Below, in pieces: positions 1-6,065 of a stretch of 13,179 bases of DNA. The stretch is from Pseudomonadota bacterium. GTDB taxonomy: Bacteria > Pseudomonadota > Gammaproteobacteria > Steroidobacterales > Steroidobacteraceae. The position numbers and the translations under genes were made by a program. The notes under the pieces were generated by a model. It did no database searches, was not told the DNA's origin, and saw only the letters and a list, made by a program, of their open reading frames with translations. Position 1 is the first letter of the stretch. Each line of letters opens with the position of its first letter. The stretch covers positions 1-13,179 of the forward strand of contig QGUO01000050.1 of NCBI GenBank assembly GCA_003242495.1, read 5' to 3'.

Positions 1-2
1 CC

Positions 3-158
3 GCGCTCGATTATCTGGCGCATCGCGCCCCGTTCATCGAGCGGGCGCAGCGTGCGCGTGAGCGGGTCGTGCGCCGGTATTCGGCAGAGGCGAGCGCCCG
101 CGCCTATCTGCAGGACTATCGGCGGGTTCTGCAACAGAATTCGCGTCCGGAAGGCTAG
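3..158 (+). CDS. C-terminal fragment of a probable glycosyltransferase (5' partial)
   Basis: The frame is open from the window edge to a TAG at 156-158 and gives 51 residues, the C-terminal end of a longer protein. The fragment is Arg- and Ala-rich and amphipathic, with a tail reading SAEASARAYLQDYRRVL. Helical ends of the type 'F....a..y...Y..vl' are common at the C-termini of GT-B (family 4) glycosyltransferases, and a family 2 glycosyltransferase begins 16 bp downstream, so a glycosyltransferase is the likeliest identity. No catalytic motif lies within the visible part, so the family is inferred from tail pattern and context only. Codon use (mostly G or C in third position) matches the neighbours and supports this frame over the overlapping frame of the next gene, which is also open here. 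Confidence 0.6.
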   Translation, partial: ALDYLAHRAPFIERAQRARERVVRRYSAEASARAYLQDYRRVLQQNSRPEG

Positions 159-174
159 CGGCAGTCGACCTCAC

Positions 175-1140
175 ATGAACAAGCCAGCGCTCACCGTCGT
201 CATCCCGGCATTCAACGAAGAACGTTTCATCGCCCGTCAACTCGCGACGCTGCGCCGCCATACGGCGGCCTTCGAGACGCAGGTGATCGTGGTCGACAAC
301 GGCTCGAGTGACCGTACGGTCGAGCTCGCGCGTACCGGTGGCGCGGACCTGGTGCTCCAGGAACGGGGCTCCGTGGCCGCAGTGCGCAATGCCGGCGCCC
401 GTCAAGCGGCCGCCGATGTGCTCATGTTCATCGATGCCGATGTGTTCCTGACGGAGGCCTGGGCACGGCGCATCGGCGAGGTCATCGACAAGGTGCGCTG
501 CGACAGGGTGTTGACCGGTTCCTGGGTCTCGGTCCCGCCGGATTGCACCTGGCTCGAGAGATACTGGTTCAAGCCGCTCGAGCATGGGCGTAACACGCAT
601 ATGAACAGCGGACACATGATCGTCTCGAAGGCCTTGTTCGATGAGCTGGGCGGCTTCGACGCGACCCTGGAGACGGGCGAGGATTTCGATTTCTCGATGC
701 GCGCGCGGGCAGCAGGGGCCACTTTGATCGACGATGTCGCGCTCAAGGTCATCCATGAGGGCTATCCGAAATCCGTGCGCGAATTCATGCGGCGCGAAGT
801 CTGGCACGGCACGGGCGACTGCCAGTCCGTGCGGACGTTTTTCGGGTCCCGGGTGGCAGTGATCGGGTTCCTGGTGCTGCATGGCCTGGTGCTGGGCTGG
901 GCATTGAGCCTGCTGACGCATTGGCCCGGATGGGGATGGCTGGCGACCGTGGCGGTGGTGGGCATATCGTTGCTGTCCTCGCTGTATCGTTACCGTCGGG
1001 TCGACCTGCGCACCCGCACGATTACGACCCTGCTGTACGTCTGTTATTTTCTCGCTCGGGGCCTGTCGCTCTACGCGGCGGCGGCCCGCTCGAACGGGAC
1101 GAAGTCCACGGTCAAGGTCAGTCCGGAGGCGCGGCACTGA
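175..1140 (+). CDS. Membrane-anchored family 2 glycosyltransferase
   Basis: A 321-residue GT-A fold glycosyltransferase, expected to move a sugar from a nucleotide donor to a lipid-linked or polysaccharide acceptor at the inner face of the cytoplasmic membrane. Family marks: an N-terminal beta-strand start (LTVVIPAFNEE, about 7-17), the nucleotide-binding DNGSSD (41-46), the metal-binding DAD (87-89) and an acidic TGEDFDFSMR segment (167-176) in the place of the usual catalytic 'ED' motif. Three hydrophobic stretches at about 227-247, 255-270 and 283-303 predict a C-terminal membrane anchor. The ATG at 175 is chosen because the family fold begins right after it; the upstream in-frame extension overlaps the previous gene and has no family features. 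No strong ribosome-binding site is seen. The stop overlaps the asnB start by one base (TGATG), so translational coupling is likely. The acceptor and sugar cannot be read from sequence. Confidence 0.93.
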   Translation: MNKPALTVVIPAFNEERFIARQLATLRRHTAAFETQVIVVDNGSSDRTVELARTGGADLVLQERGSVAAVRNAGARQAAADVLMFIDADVFLTEAWARRIGEVIDKVRCDRVLTGSWVSVPPDCTWLERYWFKPLEHGRNTHMNSGHMIVSKALFDELGGFDATLETGEDFDFSMRARAAGATLIDDVALKVIHEGYPKSVREFMRREVWHGTGDCQSVRTFFGSRVAVIGFLVLHGLVLGWALSLLTHWPGWGWLATVAVVGISLLSSLYRYRRVDLRTRTITTLLYVCYFLARGLSLYAAAARSNGTKSTVKVSPEARH

Positions 1141-3167
1141 TGTGCGGAATTGCCGGAGCCGTCGCGCTGACGCGGCATGCAGACGCCGCCGAGGTCGCGG
1201 ACGTCGTTGCAAAGATGACCACGCGCCTGTCGCACCGCGGCCCGGATGCAGGCGGCCTCTGGAGCCATGCCGCGGGAGACGTGCATCTCGGGCATCGTCG
1301 GCTGGCCATCGTCGATCTGACCGAGCAGGGCAAGCAGCCCATGTCCTTCGGCGACGGGCGCTTCTGGATCACCTTCAATGGTGAAATCTACAACTTCCGT
1401 GAGCTCGCCCGCGAGCTCGAGGAACGGGGCCATCGCTTCACCAGCACCGGGGATACGCAGGTGCTCCTGGCCGCCCTGGCGGAATGGGGGCTCGAGACGG
1501 CGCTGCAACGCATGACGGGCATGTTTGCCTTCGCCCTCTGGGATGACGCCGCGGGCGTGCTGCATCTTGCACGCGACCGCATGGGCGAGAAGCCGCTGCA
1601 CTTCGGGATCATCGGCGATCATCTGTTCTTCGCCTCGGAGGTGCGCGCATTCGAGGTCGTGCCGCAGTTCCGGGCCGAAGTCGACCACGCAACGGTGGCG
1701 GCCTATCTGCGCTTCGGCTATGTGCCGGAGCCGCTTTCGATCTACGAGGGCATCTACAAGCTTCCGCCGGGCACCACGCTCTCGATTCCCGCGCGGCGCG
1801 CCGCACGAGTCGCCGACGTCCTGGGGTGGTGGTCGGGGGTGCCGACGCCCACCGGGCATATCGCGCCGACACGTTATTGGTCCTGCGCCGAAGTCGCCAT
1901 GACGGGTCGCGAGGCGCTCTACGCGGATGCACACGAGGCTACGCGCGAGTTCGAGACCCGCTTGCGGGAGAGCGTCCGGCAGCAGATGGTCTGCGACGTG
2001 CCCATCGGCTGCTTTCTGTCGGGCGGCATCGATTCCTCGCTGGTGGCCGCGATCATGCAGGCCGAGTCGACGGCGCCGATTCATACGTTCACGGTGAGCT
2101 TCGACCGTCCGGAGTTCGATGAGTCCGCCCAGGCGCGGGCGATCGCAGCGCATCTCGGAACGCAGCACGAGGAGTTCGTGCTCGCGGAGCGCGACGTGTC
2201 CGACGACATCCCGTCCCTCGCCGTGGCGCTGGATGAGCCCACGGCGAACGGATCGTTCTTCGCCGTGCAGGCGATTTCCAGGCTGGCGCGCACGCGCGCG
2301 ACCGTGGTGTTGTCCGGAGACGGTGGCGACGAGCTGTTCGCCGGCTACAACCGCTATGCGCTGACCTGGAGCGCCTGGCAGAAGTTGAGGTGGGTGCCGG
2401 CGCGGATCAGACGGGGAGTACGCAAGGCGCTCGCGGCCATGGACCACCGCGTGCTGGCCGAGCGCCGGGGCGGGCTCATGTCGCTGTTGCCCTTCGGCAG
2501 TCAGGCTTCGGCGGGCTCGGTCCTGGCCAAGCTCGAGCGTCTGCTCGAGGCCGGCGACTATCGCCAGTGCTATGACCTGGTGACGTCCTGCTGGCCGCCG
2601 GGCGCACCGTTGCCCGGCGCCGGGCACCGCGAGCGGGTCTGGTGTGAGCTGCCGGGGATTTCCGCGCTGCTGTTGAGCGATCAGCTGGATTATCTCCCCG
2701 GAGACAGCCTCGCGAAGGTGGACCGGGCCAGCATGGCCGTCAGCCTGGAGACCCGCTTGCCGTTGCTCGATCATCGGCTGGTGGAGTTCAGCTGGCGGGT
2801 GCCGGAAACGATGAAGCGACGGGACGGGAAATCGAAGTGGCTCATGCGCGCAGTGCTCGACGGTTTCGTCCCTCGGGCGTTGACCGATCGGAAAAAGATG
2901 GGTTTCACGGTGCCCGTGGACCGCTGGTTGAGCGGCAGCCTGCGCGAGTGGGCGCACGAGGCGTTGCGCAGCGCGGCATTCAAGGATCTGATGGGCGAGC
3001 GCCATGCGCTGGTGCTGGATGCCTGGGAGCGTTACGCCACCCTGCGCCGCCCGTCCGGGTATCAGATCTGGGCGCTGGTGGTGCTGGCGGCCTGGTGCAA
3101 CCAGCGGACGGACCGCGGTGGCCACCCCGCTGCGGTGCAGCCCGCGATCGCCACTGTCTGTGTCTGA
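1140..3167 (+). CDS. asnB: Asparagine synthetase (glutamine-hydrolysing) family amidotransferase
   Basis: A 675-residue two-domain enzyme. The N-terminal class II glutaminase has nucleophile Cys2 (MCGIAG), R54 in LGHRRLAIVDL, N80 in FNGEIYN and D105 in STGDTQ, all fitting the AsnB glutamine site. The C-terminal synthetase has the ATP-pyrophosphatase loop SGGIDSS (294-300), SGDGGDELFAGYNRY (392-406) and LPGDSLAKVDRASM (519-532). The family releases ammonia from glutamine and transfers it to an adenylated carboxylate. In housekeeping AsnB this is aspartate; homologues in polysaccharide loci (for example WbpS-like proteins) are thought to amidate sugar carboxylates, and the context favours that role here. 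The protein is longer than E. coli AsnB (about 550 residues), partly through an insertion near 219-244 and a C-terminal extension. The start is fixed by Cys2 and by GGAGG at 1125-1129, ten bases upstream. It overlaps the preceding glycosyltransferase stop by one base. Confidence 0.96.
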   Translation: MCGIAGAVALTRHADAAEVADVVAKMTTRLSHRGPDAGGLWSHAAGDVHLGHRRLAIVDLTEQGKQPMSFGDGRFWITFNGEIYNFRELARELEERGHRFTSTGDTQVLLAALAEWGLETALQRMTGMFAFALWDDAAGVLHLARDRMGEKPLHFGIIGDHLFFASEVRAFEVVPQFRAEVDHATVAAYLRFGYVPEPLSIYEGIYKLPPGTTLSIPARRAARVADVLGWWSGVPTPTGHIAPTRYWSCAEVAMTGREALYADAHEATREFETRLRESVRQQMVCDVPIGCFLSGGIDSSLVAAIMQAESTAPIHTFTVSFDRPEFDESAQARAIAAHLGTQHEEFVLAERDVSDDIPSLAVALDEPTANGSFFAVQAISRLARTRATVVLSGDGGDELFAGYNRYALTWSAWQKLRWVPARIRRGVRKALAAMDHRVLAERRGGLMSLLPFGSQASAGSVLAKLERLLEAGDYRQCYDLVTSCWPPGAPLPGAGHRERVWCELPGISALLLSDQLDYLPGDSLAKVDRASMAVSLETRLPLLDHRLVEFSWRVPETMKRRDGKSKWLMRAVLDGFVPRALTDRKKMGFTVPVDRWLSGSLREWAHEALRSAAFKDLMGERHALVLDAWERYATLRRPSGYQIWALVVLAAWCNQRTDRGGHPAAVQPAIATVCV

Positions 3168-3276
3168 CGTCGCTCCGTCAGGGCGCGCTTGCGAGTGTTG
3201 CCTAGACATAATTCATCCATTGCGCAGCTTCCATTCTGCTGCGGGCGATCGGGAGCGATACACGATGGTGTCTGTG

Positions 3277-3282
3277 TATAAC
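3277..3282 (+). promoter_or_regulatory. Candidate -10 element upstream of the secreted protein gene
   Basis: TATAAC matches the sigma-70 -10 consensus at five of six bases and sits in an AT-rich patch (3271-3290) of an otherwise GC-rich 207-bp gap between asnB and the next gene. No convincing -35 hexamer lies 16-18 bp upstream. A second -10-like hexamer, CATAAT, is at 3207-3212. If the 3277 site is used, the transcript would carry a leader of about 85 bases that includes the nested inverted repeat at 3305-3351. This is a pattern match only. Confidence 0.28.
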
Positions 3283-3304
3283 TACATTTACGGGTTGCGC
3301 GCGC

Positions 3305-3351
3305 GCTTGCACTAAGCTTTTGCCATGCCGGCTCGACGCCGGCCTGCAAGC
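3305..3351 (+). repeat. Nested inverted repeat in the leader of the secreted protein gene
   Basis: Outer arms GCTTGCA (3305-3311) and TGCAAGC (3345-3351) are perfect complements. Inside them, GCCGGC (3327-3332) and GCCGGC (3338-3343) form a second perfect stem with loop TCGAC. The structure ends 12 bases before the Shine-Dalgarno-like GGGGA (3364-3368), so it would sit in the 5' untranslated leader. It has no T-tract, which argues against an intrinsic terminator for asnB. It may affect mRNA stability or translation, or be chance in GC-rich DNA. Confidence 0.5.
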
Positions 3352-3374
3352 TGTTCCGCCCATGGGGATTGAAT

Positions 3375-4208
3375 ATGTTGACTAAACATCGCTGTGTCGT
3401 GTCGAGTGTGCTTGTCGCGTTGTCGCTGACGGCGGGGCACGCAGGGGCCGAGATCCTCTTCGAGGACGGTTTCGAGTCGGGCACACGGAACACGACTCAG
3501 AACGGAGTTCGCTGGCACTACAGCACGGACAACGTGCGGCCGACCACGGACCGGGCCTACAAGGGTCGATATTCGCTGGTCTTCCCGTTCCGCGGCGTGC
3601 CGTCCGGACAGGACTCCTTCGAAGAGCAGCGGATCCGGTTCGGCAACCAGTACAAGGAGCTCTGGATCAAGTACGACGTCTACATCCCCAGCAACTACCA
3701 CCATCGCAGGGAACAAGGTGGCGACAACAACAAGTTCTTCGCGATATACAACAATAACTATCAACCCGGATTTCAGGTGAACTTCTCGCTTCATCCCAGG
3801 TCGGACGGCGGCTCGAACCTGGCCATTCACTACTATCGCAATGGCCGCGAAGAGCCTTTCATCAGCAACCGTGATGCCTTGTTCACGCCGGAGGATTTCG
3901 GCAAGTGGCATCGCATCGTGATGCACTTCAAGGTGGCCTCGAGCACCAATGCCTCCGATGGCGTGCAGGAGCTCTGGAAAAACGGTCGCTCCATCATGAG
4001 CATCAAGAACCTGGCCAACGGCGGACCGGCGGGGCTGAACTACATGGATGAGGCCTATATCTGGGGCTGGGCGAACTCGGGCTTCAACGAAAACACCCAC
4101 ATCTATGTCGACGACGTGGTGATCAGCACCTCGCCGATTCCTTTGGAGGAGGATGGCGGGACGAGGCGGACCGTGCCGAATCCGCCCACCGACGTGCGAG
4201 CGAACTGA
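3375..4208 (+). CDS. Secreted concanavalin A-like beta-sandwich protein, polysaccharide lyase/hydrolase-like
   Basis: A 277-residue exported protein. Residues 1-25 form a signal peptide: basic MLTKHR, a hydrophobic core, then A-G-A at 23-25 before EILFEDGFESG. The mature part looks like a jelly-roll carbohydrate-active domain: an opening LFEDGFESGT strand, a central strand block at 94-127 (KELWIKYDVYIP, then KFFAIYNNNY), a KWHRIVMHFKV strand (177-187), an ELWKNG turn (199-204) and a closing THIYVDDVVIS strand (241-251). This order is typical of laminin-G/concanavalin A-like lyases, hydrolases and lectin domains. No catalytic set can be assigned, so lyase, hydrolase or binding protein are all possible. 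The tail PNPPTDVRAN resembles the start of a fibronectin III-type linker but ends there. ATG 3375 is preferred to TTG 3369 because GGGGA (3364-3368) lies six bases upstream. It has no PEP-CTERM or LPXTG signal. It resembles the convergent gene at 4707-5522. Confidence 0.82.
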   Translation: MLTKHRCVVSSVLVALSLTAGHAGAEILFEDGFESGTRNTTQNGVRWHYSTDNVRPTTDRAYKGRYSLVFPFRGVPSGQDSFEEQRIRFGNQYKELWIKYDVYIPSNYHHRREQGGDNNKFFAIYNNNYQPGFQVNFSLHPRSDGGSNLAIHYYRNGREEPFISNRDALFTPEDFGKWHRIVMHFKVASSTNASDGVQELWKNGRSIMSIKNLANGGPAGLNYMDEAYIWGWANSGFNENTHIYVDDVVISTSPIPLEEDGGTRRTVPNPPTDVRAN

Positions 4209-4222
4209 CGCGGAAATCCATG

Positions 4223-4264
4223 CGCCGCCTGGCGGTGCCGCAGCCGCGGCAGCGCCAGGCGGCG
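4223..4264. terminator. Strong stem-loop just after the secreted protein gene, possible terminator or 3' stabiliser
   Basis: Arms CGCCGCCTGGCG (4223-4234) and CGCCAGGCGGCG (4253-4264) are perfect complements. After one G/G mismatch, inner arms TGCCGC (4236-4241) and GCGGCA (4246-4251) pair around the tetraloop AGCC. The result is 18 base pairs with one internal mismatch, starting 15 bases after the TGA at 4206-4208. No run of T follows on either strand, so it is not a textbook intrinsic terminator. It could act with Rho, protect the mRNA 3' end or serve both convergent genes. Confidence 0.5.
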
Positions 4265-4274
4265 TGACGTTCAG

Positions 4275-4292
4275 GGCCGCTGCGCAGCGGCC
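4275..4292. repeat. 18-bp perfect palindrome
   Basis: GGCCGCTGCGCAGCGGCC reads identically on both strands. It lies 10 bp after the stem-loop at 4223-4264. It may be a second structural element of the same intergenic signal or a protein-binding site. Confidence 0.6.
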
Positions 4293-4364
4293 GCGGGGAG
4301 CCCGGGCGCGGGCAGGCCATGGGCACCGGGCCAACCAAGAAGCCAGACCAGGTCGTCAGTCGAC

Positions 4365-4539
4365 CGAACGGCGAATCGTCGCAGGTCGGAGTATCCGTTT
4401 CCGGTCCTTGCTGGAGCCGAGGGCGAGCACGGCCTGTGCACCGGATCGACCAGGTGCACCGGATCGACCAAGGCGGGCGGCAGGGTCATGAGCGGGTCGA
4501 ACGGCGAGGTGTCGCAGTTCGCCGCGTCGTTTTCCGGTC
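4365..4539. repeat. Two imperfect direct repeats, 133 bp apart
   Basis: Segments 4365-4406 and 4498-4539 both begin CGAACGGCGA and align without gaps at 32 of 42 positions, sharing GTCGCAG and TTTCCGGTC blocks. Read as codons, the copies would give NGESSQVGVSVSG and NGEVSQFAASFSG, but the 133-bp offset puts them in different frames and neither belongs to a credible gene. This is either a diverged duplication or the decayed remains of repeated coding sequence. Confidence 0.5.
4436..4471. repeat. 18-bp tandem duplication
   Basis: GTGCACCGGATCGACCAG at 4436-4453 is followed at once by a copy at 4454-4471 that differs only in the last base. It lies between the two members of the imperfect duplication, in non-coding DNA. 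A period of 18 is a multiple of three, but no gene covers it. Confidence 0.75.
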
Positions 4540-4649
4540 GTGCTCGAGCGGGGAAGCGCGGAGTGTCCGTGGCGCCGCGCAGGCGCGCTCAGGAGGCGGC
4601 GGCAGGTCCCAGTGAGGCGGCTTGGGTGGGGTGCAACGTCCCGATCATC

Positions 4650-4689
4650 GGCCGAGCCGGGGCGGCCGAGCCGGGGCATCCATGCCCCG
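4650..4689. repeat. 14-bp tandem duplication with adjoining hairpin
   Basis: GGCCGAGCCGGGGC occurs at 4650-4663 and again, identical, at 4664-4677. The second copy leads into CGGGGCAT (4672-4679) and ATGCCCCG (4682-4689), perfect complements separated by two bases. The hairpin begins 17 bp downstream of the minus-strand gene's stop (4707-4709) and is the nearest candidate for its 3' end signal. No T-tract is present. Confidence 0.6.
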
Positions 4690-4706
4690 CTTGTGCAGGC
4701 GTCCGC

Positions 4707-5522
4707 TCAGGGCACGCCCATGTAGTTCGCGGAAATGTCGATCTTGTCGATGTAATCCATGCGATCCGTGGCCGGCGCATTGAACGTACCGAAGATCATC
4801 ACGCCGTTCATGTTCAGGCTGGAAGGCATGGGCGAGCTGAGCCGGATCTTTTCGTCGAGCACCTTGTGGCCATCGACCCAGATGGCGATGTGTTGCACGC
4901 TCGGGTTCGAGTAGTCGAGCATCGCTTCGAGCCACCGCCAGCGGTTGACGAAGGTGTCCGGCCCGTAAGCCTCGGTGTCCGACTGCACGTGATTGTTCCG
5001 GTCGCCGAAGTCGTCGCCCGCGAACAGGATTTGACCCCATTGGAAGTTCACCGTGCCGGCGGCACGCTCCTGGCCGCTGATCTGGGGACGGAACCGAATG
5101 ATCTTCTGGATTCCCCGGTTGGTCCCGCCGGGGCCCTGCTTCATGCGCAGGCGCACGTGCAGCTTCTTATGGGTCCCGGAAATCCTCTTGAACACGCCGT
5201 TGTAATTCTCGTAGCCCGGATCCCAATCGAAGCGCAATGAGCGTCCGCCGGTCGCCGTATCGTCCGCGACGATCGTCGGGGGGCGCTCTCCCCACACCGA
5301 GCTCATCAGGGACGAGAGCGTTCCCGAGGTGAAATCGGTCGAGAACAGCTCGCCATCGCGCACCCCGCCTCCCTCGTTGGGCGGTGTTGGTGCGACGCAC
5401 GGCACAGTCTCCGCGGGAGACCCGTCCACCGACAGTGCGGTGGGCGGGCAGGGAACTGCAGCGCCCGCCACATGGGCGAACGCGCTGCCGAGCGCCAATA
5501 GGGCGAAACTGAGTCGATGCAT
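4707..5522 (-). CDS. Secreted concanavalin A-like beta-sandwich protein, distant paralogue of the 3375-4208 product
   Basis: A 271-residue exported protein. The signal peptide is MHRLSFALLALGSAFAHVAGA, with cleavage likely after A21 or A22. A short Pro-rich, two-Cys linker (23-53; Cys25 and Cys42 could form a disulphide) precedes the domain. The domain starts LFSTDFTSGT (59-68), continues with KKLHVRLRMK (119-128), a NRWRWLEAMLDY strand (193-204), HIAIWVDGHKVLD (211-223) and closes with DYIDKIDIS (256-264). The same strand order is seen in the plus-strand protein at 3375-4208 (LFEDGFESGT, KELWIKYDVY, KWHRIVMHF, ELWKNG, HIYVDDVVIS), which suggests shared ancestry. Family knowledge suggests a polysaccharide-binding, lyase or hydrolase fold; no catalytic residues can be assigned. 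The start is set by the signal peptide and by GGAGG (complement of 5527-5531) four bases upstream; the upstream in-frame extension is not credible. Confidence 0.82.
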   Translation of the reverse strand: MHRLSFALLALGSAFAHVAGAAVPCPPTALSVDGSPAETVPCVAPTPPNEGGGVRDGELFSTDFTSGTLSSLMSSVWGERPPTIVADDTATGGRSLRFDWDPGYENYNGVFKRISGTHKKLHVRLRMKQGPGGTNRGIQKIIRFRPQISGQERAAGTVNFQWGQILFAGDDFGDRNNHVQSDTEAYGPDTFVNRWRWLEAMLDYSNPSVQHIAIWVDGHKVLDEKIRLSSPMPSSLNMNGVMIFGTFNAPATDRMDYIDKIDISANYMGVP

Positions 5523-6065
5523 AGGTCCTCCGAAGGCAGTGCTGCGGCGCTGCGCTTGCTGAATCATGGGAGCGAGGAGGCGGTGGGCCGCCTTGAGTCT
5601 GTGTATCGAGATTAAAGTAACGTCACGCAGCTGGTACATGTGTATTCGTATCCCGACAGAGTGCGTGAGTCTGTGGTCTCGCCAACGAATGAGAAATACG
5701 CGATCCATGCAGTAGCCGATGAGGCGGTCCCGTAAGCTGCCAGTCAGGATTGACCGACCCTCGACCAATGCCATGGCGCCGGGGATTCGACTGGTGTCGG
5801 ACCAGCTCCGGCTGTGCCCCCGCGACTGGCATCAGTCTACGGGCAGGGCCGGCCGGGCTTCGTGACGTCAATCAATCTTTGACCGTAAAAAGACGCTAGA
5901 ATTGTCGTCGCCGAGCGACATCCCTGCGGCCGCTCGCTCAAAAGAGGGCCCCATGGGGCTCGAAGAACGCTGCGACGAGCGGCCGGCCGATCTTCGTAGC
6001 CCATTGCAGAACATGAACGAACGCTTGTCTGACGCGCCTCGCGGCCGTGGTTCGTGGATGCCCCG
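5523..6065. other. Divergent intergenic region with candidate regulatory repeats
   Basis: This 543-bp region separates divergently transcribed genes, so it should hold promoters for both. Seen in it: a 10-bp direct repeat TGAGTCTGTG at 5594-5603 and 5666-5675; an AT-rich patch at 5597-5650; the octamer CGTGACGT on the minus strand at 5620-5627 and on the plus strand at 5861-5868, the latter overlapping the palindrome TGACGTCA (5863-5870); short inverted repeats at 5791-5805 and 5824-5837; the palindrome GCCCCATGGGGC (5948-5959); and a possible small ORF at 5953-6069. No larger protein gene is convincing on either strand. Confidence 0.6.
5863..5902 (+). promoter_or_regulatory. Candidate promoter with upstream palindrome for the 6066-7214 gene
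   Basis: TAGAAT (5897-5902) matches the -10 consensus at five of six bases. The 8-bp palindrome TGACGTCA (5863-5870) is centred about 30 bp upstream of it, near -42 relative to the implied start, a usual place for an activator site. TTGACC (5879-5884) resembles a -35 box but is only 12 bp from TAGAAT, too close to pair with it. The weak -35 would fit an activator-dependent promoter. The implied leader is about 155 bases. Confidence 0.3.

Larger units (their letters stand above)
4209..4706. other. Repeat-rich non-coding spacer between two convergent secreted-protein genes
   Basis: Open frames cross this 498-bp stretch but none has a plausible start, family motif or codon pattern. It holds, in order: a strong nested hairpin (4223-4264), an 18-bp perfect palindrome (4275-4292), an imperfect duplication of about 42 bp (4365-4406 and 4498-4539), an 18-bp tandem duplication (4436-4471), a 14-bp tandem duplication (4650-4677) and a short hairpin (4672-4689). 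It lies between two stop codons, so terminators for both genes are expected here. No T-tract follows any hairpin. Confidence 0.75.

Noticed and set aside
2597..2618. Inverted repeat GCCGGGC/GCCCGGC inside asnB
   Set aside because: A 7-bp stem is expected by chance in GC-rich coding DNA and the codons encode an ordinary stretch of the protein.
3164..3181. Inverted repeat CTGACG/CGTCAG at the asnB stop as an intrinsic terminator
   Set aside because: Only six base pairs, it includes the stop codon, and no T-tract follows.
1071..3209. Minus-strand open frame of 712 codons opposite asnB
   Set aside because: It lies wholly opposite a gene with complete AsnB motifs, is rich in Arg, His, Gln and Pro as antisense frames of GC-rich genes are, and has no family motif.
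3265..3315. 16-codon ORF (MVSVYNYIYGLRARLH) upstream of the first secreted gene
   Set aside because: Too short to judge, with a distant purine-rich site and overlap with the candidate promoter; no support beyond being open.
4488..5240. Plus-strand open frame of 250 codons across the spacer and the second secreted gene
   Set aside because: Most of it is antisense to a gene with a signal peptide, a Shine-Dalgarno and a beta-sandwich pattern; no motif and no credible start.
3375..5522. PEP-CTERM/exosortase system (suggested by AsnB and secreted proteins in a polysaccharide locus)
   Set aside because: Neither secreted protein has a VPEP-type motif, C-terminal hydrophobic helix and basic tail, and no exosortase gene is in the window.
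5523..5774. N-terminal extension of the minus-strand secreted protein to a start at 5774
   Set aside because: The signal peptide beginning at 5522 with GGAGG just upstream gives a much better start; the extension has no family features.
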